A DNA stretch of 64,000 bases from Burhinus oedicnemus (Eukaryota; Chordata; Aves; Charadriiformes; Burhinidae), in NCBI GenBank assembly GCA_008921705.1, contig VFFE01008918.1, positions 1,588,716 through 1,652,715 on the forward strand. Direction: 5' to 3'. A program made the position numbers and the translations under genes. Within the stretch, counting starts at the first letter, position 1; each line of letters starts with the position of its first letter. The notes beneath the pieces are model-generated. The model was not told the origin of the DNA. It did no database searches and worked only from the letters and a program-made list of their open reading frames with translations. Shown in pieces: positions 57,436 to 64,000 of the stretch.

Positions 57436-60400
57436 TGAATTCTCAAAGGCATTCTGTTGTCTAATTCATTCACCTTGATGAGACCTGGAGGCCTCTCGGA
57501 AATCTAGATCTGTGTCAGTTGGCCCCAACTTGGGAAGAGGAAGGAATGTGACCTTTTGTAAATTAAATACATAGATCTCATGACTGTAGGGGAAAACTCC
57601 AAACCTAGCTGATGTCTAGATTCGCAGCCAGCCTGAAATGGTAACTTTGAGACTGGCATATTTTTTCTTTGAGGAAGTCTCTTGACCTCCTAGACTGCGG
57701 GGTGTACATGGCTAGTGGCACAGCAGACACTCCGAGGTAAATGTGCTGGGTGACGGCAGCAGCCATAGCTCTGCATTTTGTAGTGGTATCTACTCCTGAG
57801 ACGTGTGACAGATCCACCCTGATGGAGACTGGGGATGTGGGGATTGAACCAGGGGGATTCAGGGGAGGCCATGACGTTGAGCTGTTGCTTTGTGGACCTG
57901 GAGAGCAGGGGGAGAGGGAGGCACACAGCAGGCATTGGTTTTGAAGTCCTTCTGCCAACTGAAATGTGTGTTTGGAGAAGAGTCGCTGCCTGTGTGGGGA
58001 GGAGAGCAGGGAAAGTGGGTCCATAGAGCATGGGATCCTAAAAGAGCAGGTGGGTGCAGGGGCATTGCTCCTGCAAATGAACACTGCCTAGCAATCAGCC
58101 ACAGTTGCTGCTAATGATGATGATTAAGGCCGCACTCACTGCCATCACTAATAATGGGACCTGAGCTGACTGTTTAGTATCCTTCCTCTGAGGCTTGTGG
58201 CACAACGTGTACATTATAGTTCAGATCGCATTATCCAAATCGTATGTACAATGTGCAACCTGGAGTGTATTATCAGCATGCAAAAATAGGGAGGAAGTCT
58301 ATAATCTGTTGTACATTAGGTTTTGGATTCACCTCAGCAGAGTGTGATCACCTGAAAGTTAGACATCTGGTTTCCAAGTGCCTTCTTTGGTCAGTAAGAA
58401 GAGATAGGCATCTTCAGAGGGTATTTCTTCCCATTTGTCATAGACATATAAGTTAGGCATGGTGTGTTATTGTTTGGAGATGTCTCTTTCCTTACCGACT
58501 GTAGATGGAGCCTATATCCCAATTGGGCACCTAGGGCTTGATTCATCTTCCCAACCATCACCATCTAGTGACTTTGGAGGCCCCCAAAGATTCTGAGACC
58601 TCTGCACGGGGCTGGCAGATGTGAGGTAGGTCGTGAGATGAAGGTCCAGGAAGCATATACCGGGGAATAGAAGTTGACACTAGATAGGTATGTATGGGCA
58701 ACTGGACTGATTGCCTAATTTCTGGTTACTTCAAGTGAGCTGAGAGGAATGCCACCATCGGGATCTGACACCAACCCAGTGGTGGTCTCTCAGTAGAATA
58801 TAGCTGCAGGTGGATCAGCCACCAAACTCTAGACATCTAAATTCACAGCCTAGCTTCATGTGAAACATAAACCTGAATACAATTTTGGTTTGTGGGTTTG
58901 ATCCTGCACTGTTTCCATTAATGGGAGGTTTTCCAAGGCATGGATGCAACCAGGTTTAAACTTTATTTTTATATTGGAAAAAATAAAACCCAACCAAACA
59001 AAAATCCCCCCAAAGAATACTCTCCCTCCTCTGAAAACGTTGTATTAAAGATGTGCTTTGGCACAGTTTATTCCAATTTGCCCCAACTGTTGGTTTCCAG
59101 CAAAGAATATCCCAAAATGAAATGTCAGGAAAAGCTGATGTTAAGAGTGCTGCCCATTGGTAAAATGCAGAGGGAAGCCTGCCTGTTGGTTTGGGCAACA
59201 CTCAAACCACTTAGGAAAGAAAGAACTAGTTGCTCTGCTTTATTAGGGGCATTAAATCCAGAGATGCCTCTAAGAAGTTATATCTGAAAGTGTGAAAATT
59301 ACATTTAATAGAGCTCTTAAAATAAGACGACTGGGCGACTGTGTCTTCTGACAGCCAGCAATTACTTAATCATACAAATTTCTTTCACGATGTGAAAGAA
59401 ATGGAGAAAAGCAGGTGATAGTTCCCTTTGGGCATCTGAGGATTTGATAACCTTATTTCTTCAAATGTACTCAGGAATATTACTGTGTCTAATCTCTACA
59501 TCAGTTACAGAAAGGCAATAAAAAAAGTCGTATCAAAGATCCCAGCATTAGTTTGTTTATGTCATAGCCTTTAACTTTATGGAGCATTTCGTGGGGGTGG
59601 AATTTGACATGCCTGCTGCAATTGTTCTCTTGATTCAGTGTTACTAGAGAAATAAATTTGCAGCAAATGGAAGTCAAGGAAAGAATGCAAGCAAATGTAA
59701 AAGGAGACATTTTTATTCCAGGAAGTTTTTACATTAGGCTTCTGAAAGATTTTGATTGGAACATGGATTCTTCAAAAAAAGTAATATGGCACCAGGAGAA
59801 ATCATGCAGCACATACGCTGCTGATGCCTGTATCTGTTTAATTTTGTCTTAGAATTTTATGTTTGTATGATGGGTATTTCCTGAAACTGTGCAGTGGAAG
59901 AAGTCAATACTGAGGCCATTTTCATTTCCCCACAAGGTGGTACTGTGGTACTGACTATAGAACTCTCGTTTTGGCTGTAGTTGATTTGTTTCTGTAACCT
60001 TTCTGCAGATGTTTTAAAGATAGAGTTTTGTCTGTGAAGAAGGCATTTTCAGTGTTGGAATCAAATTTCTTAGCAGAATGGTCCTAAGACTCTGTTATGG
60101 TAAGCTTTCTTTTCCTAACTTTTTGTCTCATTAAAAATAGATTTTATTGCAAGTTGAGATTGTCAGAAAAACTCCATTGTTGCTGTTTGGACTGTCTCAT
60201 CTTTTATTGCATTTTTTAAATCTAATCTGTCTATTTCAGACTCCCTTGTTTTTCAAACTAAAGCAATAGCTCTTGTAAGTTTATTCAGAAATTTGTATCT
60301 TTTTTTTTCCCCTTTAGTTATATTTAAGAGGCACCTAAAATTAATTACAGAAATGAAAATAAATCTTTAAAAAAAATATTCAGAATGCAGTTTTTATCCT

Positions 60401-63400
60401 GAAAACAGACCTAACCACTATCAAGCACAGAAACAAAACATAATTAATTGCTTAAATCAACCTCTGTGGCAAGACACAGGGTTCTTCCGGTTGCTCGCGG
60501 AGGACGGTAATATCTATTGTGAACAACTCCATGTGTTTGCACACCCACCATCGCATTTGAGAACTTGCATAATTTCCATGGTTGTGTCTACACTACTACA
60601 TTACCATAGTTTATAGCTTATTTTAGAAAATGGAATAAGGCTAGAGTAGAGACCTAAGCACTAGTCTGGGGGTCTGCATGCTGTTAAATTGTCAGCGTAG
60701 TCCTTGGCAGGGCATTGGCCCAGGACACCAAGTACTCCCCTAGACAGAGATTACCAGGGTTTGACCGTAGCCTGTGCTTTATGGGGAAGAGAGTTACACT
60801 ATACTGATATGTGCCGTGCAGTGATTATTGGTCTCAAGACCAGAGGACAGGTCCTGGTCCACTTTATTCACCAGTATCAATGTAGTCACTAGGACCCTCT
60901 GAGTCATGCCTGTGCTCCAAGCTAAGCACGTACTCAGGCAGGTTTAGGGCTGCTCAGTTTTAGAAATGTGAACTCCTGTTTTTATGATCTAGCTTTTACA
61001 TTTGTTATTTTTCTGTGCGTCGTCTGTTTCTAGTCACCTAATGTACATGGATATACCATAGATACCTTGAAAAAGCAGTTACTCTACAGATGCTGGTCGT
61101 ACAAGGTATGAAGCATCGTGCACAATCTACAGTTAAAAGCAGGGGGGAGATGACATCAAAATGGGGTCCAGTTATGTAAAGTGAAGATTTTTAATGCATT
61201 TGAAGGCTCACATTTGACTGTTATTAAAAGAAAAAAAAAGAAAAAAAATTAGAAAACAGTGATCTATGCCTTATTTAGTGATACCTAATAGTTTTTTCAA
61301 AAATAAGTTATTTAGTTTCCTATAGGGTTTCTGTATTTTCTTCATGAGTGGAAGAAATACATTTGAGAACTGAGTGTGGCTATTATCTTCCCTTTAAATA
61401 GCACCCCACTTCAAGTTCTTGTGCTTCATGGCAGGCCAGTGACTGCACCATGCTTCAGGTAAGTGATAGATACCCCAGGCAGGTCCCGAATTAAGGGGGT
61501 GCATCCATGTGGCACCATACAATCCTTTACTGAGGCAGAGTGAATGCCTTGAGTCCACAAGCAGTCTAGCAGGCCTTGTTTGCCAAGGTCCACAGCCTGC
61601 TCTTCATGGCCTCTAGGTCAGAGGATAGAGGTGGTTCTGCTGAGGTGAAAACGGGACAGAAGATACTCCGCTTTTTAGGAAGATGTGACTTCCTAACACT
61701 GAGGTGAGAAAGCGCAAGTAATGCTTGCAAAGCAGATCACTGGGGTCTGTTGTCAATATTCTAGTCATATTGTTATGCTGGAGGTAACATGAGAGCGGGA
61801 TAGGAAGAGCTACAGAAGACACTTCCACTCAGGCATTCTGTACACTCTACAAATGGGAACCCTTTCTTTGGGCATCGGATCCCAAGCAGAGAATTTCTCT
61901 ATGATTATATCTTTTCAAAGCATAAAGCTATGGTCTATTAAATGCCTGTAGACTTTACCTGGAAAATGACCTAACAGCATCTTCAGCTTTTGGCTCTGCT
62001 TTTGGACAATCTCCATTTATTATTGTTGATAAAGACTTCTCTCTTGCTACTATTTTCCCCCATTACAAAGAAGTCCCCTGAATCTCGGGACATTACTGCA
62101 AATGCGCACGTTTAAAATAACACTTTCTGTGGGTTCTTTTAGATTTCCGTTTTTTCTTGATGGAGAGAATTAAGAATATTGATTCTATATGAGTGAAAAA
62201 TATATCCGTTACCCTGGGAAGGTGTTCTGGACCTGTGAGCAATGTCTCAAATGGGTTTGAATGAGATCTAACAAAGAAGAATAAGCATGTGTCTTAGGCA
62301 GGCTCTTGAGACTGCAGGATGGGAGAAATATGCTTGAAGGAATCACGCTGAAGTGGTTTGCTGGTAGTACATAGATAGGATTGCTGGTAAGGATATTTAG
62401 TAACATGGGTATGGTTCTTGTTTCCAGGACTTAGAGTTCATAAAAAACAGGTGAAAAGAGATTAAATGCTTCTCCGACATCATTTTTCCATGTCAGAATT
62501 TGCTGTCAGTGCCACAAGTCATCTTTGTAGGGGGAAAAGTGAGCTACGTAGCTACAAGCAGGAAAGGGAGGTGTGTGTATGCCCTGTAAACTGGGAATCT
62601 TGTTTCCCATGACACTGGATCCCGGTAACAGTAATTCTTTGTTATGAAATTGCACTTCAGAGATTGAATTGAAGTCATACAAGACAATTTTAAGAATCGT
62701 ACTTCTGAAAGCAGAAGAATATCACACAAAGAGTAGCAGACTGAAAATATTTGCCCTGTGACTTCCAGCTTTGGTTTCTGTTCCTAAACGTACCTTCTCT
62801 GAAGCCTATGAAAACTATTAAGCTGGACTTACCCCGTCACAGGCCAGCCTTACCTCACATGCAGTCTGAAACATCTGCAGGCTCTGATGTAAAGCAACCA
62901 GAAACTCCAGTGGTTTATGAGTGATTTTGGGCTTTAGGGAACCTCTACTAAAGCACAGCTTTGGTATTACAGAAAGAAAATTAAGGGTTGCCAATTTGAG
63001 ATGGCCACCAAAGGGGACTGCAGGATCAGGATTATAAGAAATCTTTTAAGAATGCACTTAAAAGGTAATAGATCCAAGAAAATGACCTTTGGAAAGTCTC
63101 CTTTTCTCCTGTAATTTCTTTGTCAGTTGTTTTTGCCAGGTATGTCTACATGATACTCTAGGGTGAAGTAGCTGACCCTCAAAGCCTGGGAGTCCATCTA
63201 CTTTCCTCTTCTACTGCTTTATAATTTTTTGGAAGAATTCAAACATATATTCTAGTCACCAACTGAAGAATGGATTCTGGTTTATCTAATAAATGATATA
63301 AATTGCTGGTCTGTTCTATCTGGACAAAAGAAATGAAAAAGACCTCAGATAAAAGCCTTTCTTTATTAAAGAGCCAAAGACATTTTAGATCTCATTTGGC

Positions 63401-64000
63401 CTTCATGCCCTACTCATTCCTCCTCTCTTTATCTAGTGGTACTTTGCTGATACAGTTATTATCCTTTTCAGCTACTCTAAACATGTATTATTAATTCTGC
63501 AACTGGCTTTCTACCTGCAGCCCTTTTAATAGTAAGCTCACTAAAATCCTGTAAGGCTAGGAACAACCTGCATGTTTCTTACCTGAGTGTGTATACTCCG
63601 ATTCCCTCTGAATGGCCCATTTGGGCCGTCCCCTTCTTTTTCTGTTCATTCCCTTGCCTTCTCCCTTCTCCTTGCTGTGCTTCACTATCTGCATCCCTTC
63701 TCCTGTACCAGGAAAGCATCTTTGTCCTCATTTTATGAATGTTTTTTTCCATTCATCAGGAAGCAAAAAAAATCAGGGAAATAGGTGGTAAGACTTGGAA
63801 TTGAGTGTGGTGTTGAAGACCTAGGTTGAAATATTTCAGTGAATGTCCATTTTGACATTACAGAGTGCTTTTTGCATCATATAAAATGGCTGGCCGAGAC
63901 TATTGTAATGATCATAGTGGCTGGCTTTAAAATCCATGGGTTCTTCTTTAACCCACCACTTCAAACAATTACTTCTCTCTTTCTCTCTTCATTAGTAATC
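57436..64000. other. Upstream intergenic DNA to the window edge
   Basis: No exon series, repeat family or RNA gene that I can support. One perfect 11-bp-arm inverted repeat lies at 59378-59402. In mammals MAP3K7 is bordered on its upstream side by a long gene-poor interval, which fits. Confidence 0.65.
59378..59402. repeat. Perfect inverted repeat, 11-bp arms
   Basis: ATTTCTTTCAC and GTGAAAGAAAT are separated by GAT. It is either a short hairpin or a two-fold-symmetric protein-binding site. Confidence 0.75.

Noticed and set aside
57605..58084. 159-codon minus-strand frame in the upstream flank
   Set aside because: Ser/Pro/Leu-rich with no recognisable domain. A plus-strand frame overlaps it, and no splice or promoter context supports it.

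Overview
The window is vertebrate nuclear DNA, almost certainly from a bird. Two things point there. Several insertions carry the CR1 LINE 3' end, with the octamer-type tail ATTCTATG and the reverse-transcriptase C-terminal reading frame. The one gene is also compact (about 47 kb) and multi-exonic. I cannot name the species from the sequence.

One protein-coding gene dominates: MAP3K7 (TAK1), on the minus strand, with its start codon at 48076 and its stop codon at 1317-1319. I could place all 17 coding exons with canonical GT/AG borders and matching phases. Their summed length is 1845 bp, which gives 614 residues plus stop. Exons 1-8 encode the N-terminal leader and the whole kinase domain. 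Exons 9-15 encode a Ser/Thr-rich linker, including the 81-bp cassette exon 12 known to be alternatively spliced in mammals. Exons 16-17 encode the C-terminal coiled coil that binds TAB2/TAB3. The 3' UTR fills 1-1316 and probably runs off the left edge.

Region by region: 1-1316 is 3' UTR. 1317-48076 is the MAP3K7 coding span, with 16 introns holding CR1 copies, AT-rich microsatellites and a poly(A)/assembly gap at 5238-5313. About 47.69-49.08 kb is a dense CpG island over exon 1 and the presumed promoter, interrupted by a second assembly gap (48592-48611). 49.1-64 kb is upstream intergenic DNA with no gene I can support. It holds an old CR1 fragment of about 1.1 kb, two younger CR1 copies and one isolated CpG-rich pocket at 57.26-57.43 kb.

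The most useful non-coding observation surrounds cassette exon 12. Three UGCAUG hexamers and one further GCAUG lie in the 160 nt upstream of the exon on the pre-mRNA, with one more GCAUG downstream. The exon has a weak 5' splice site, and a hairpin and a 40-bp-period repeat follow it. This is a plausible RBFOX-controlled splice switch. I found no sign of a novel enzymatic, defence or mobile system.
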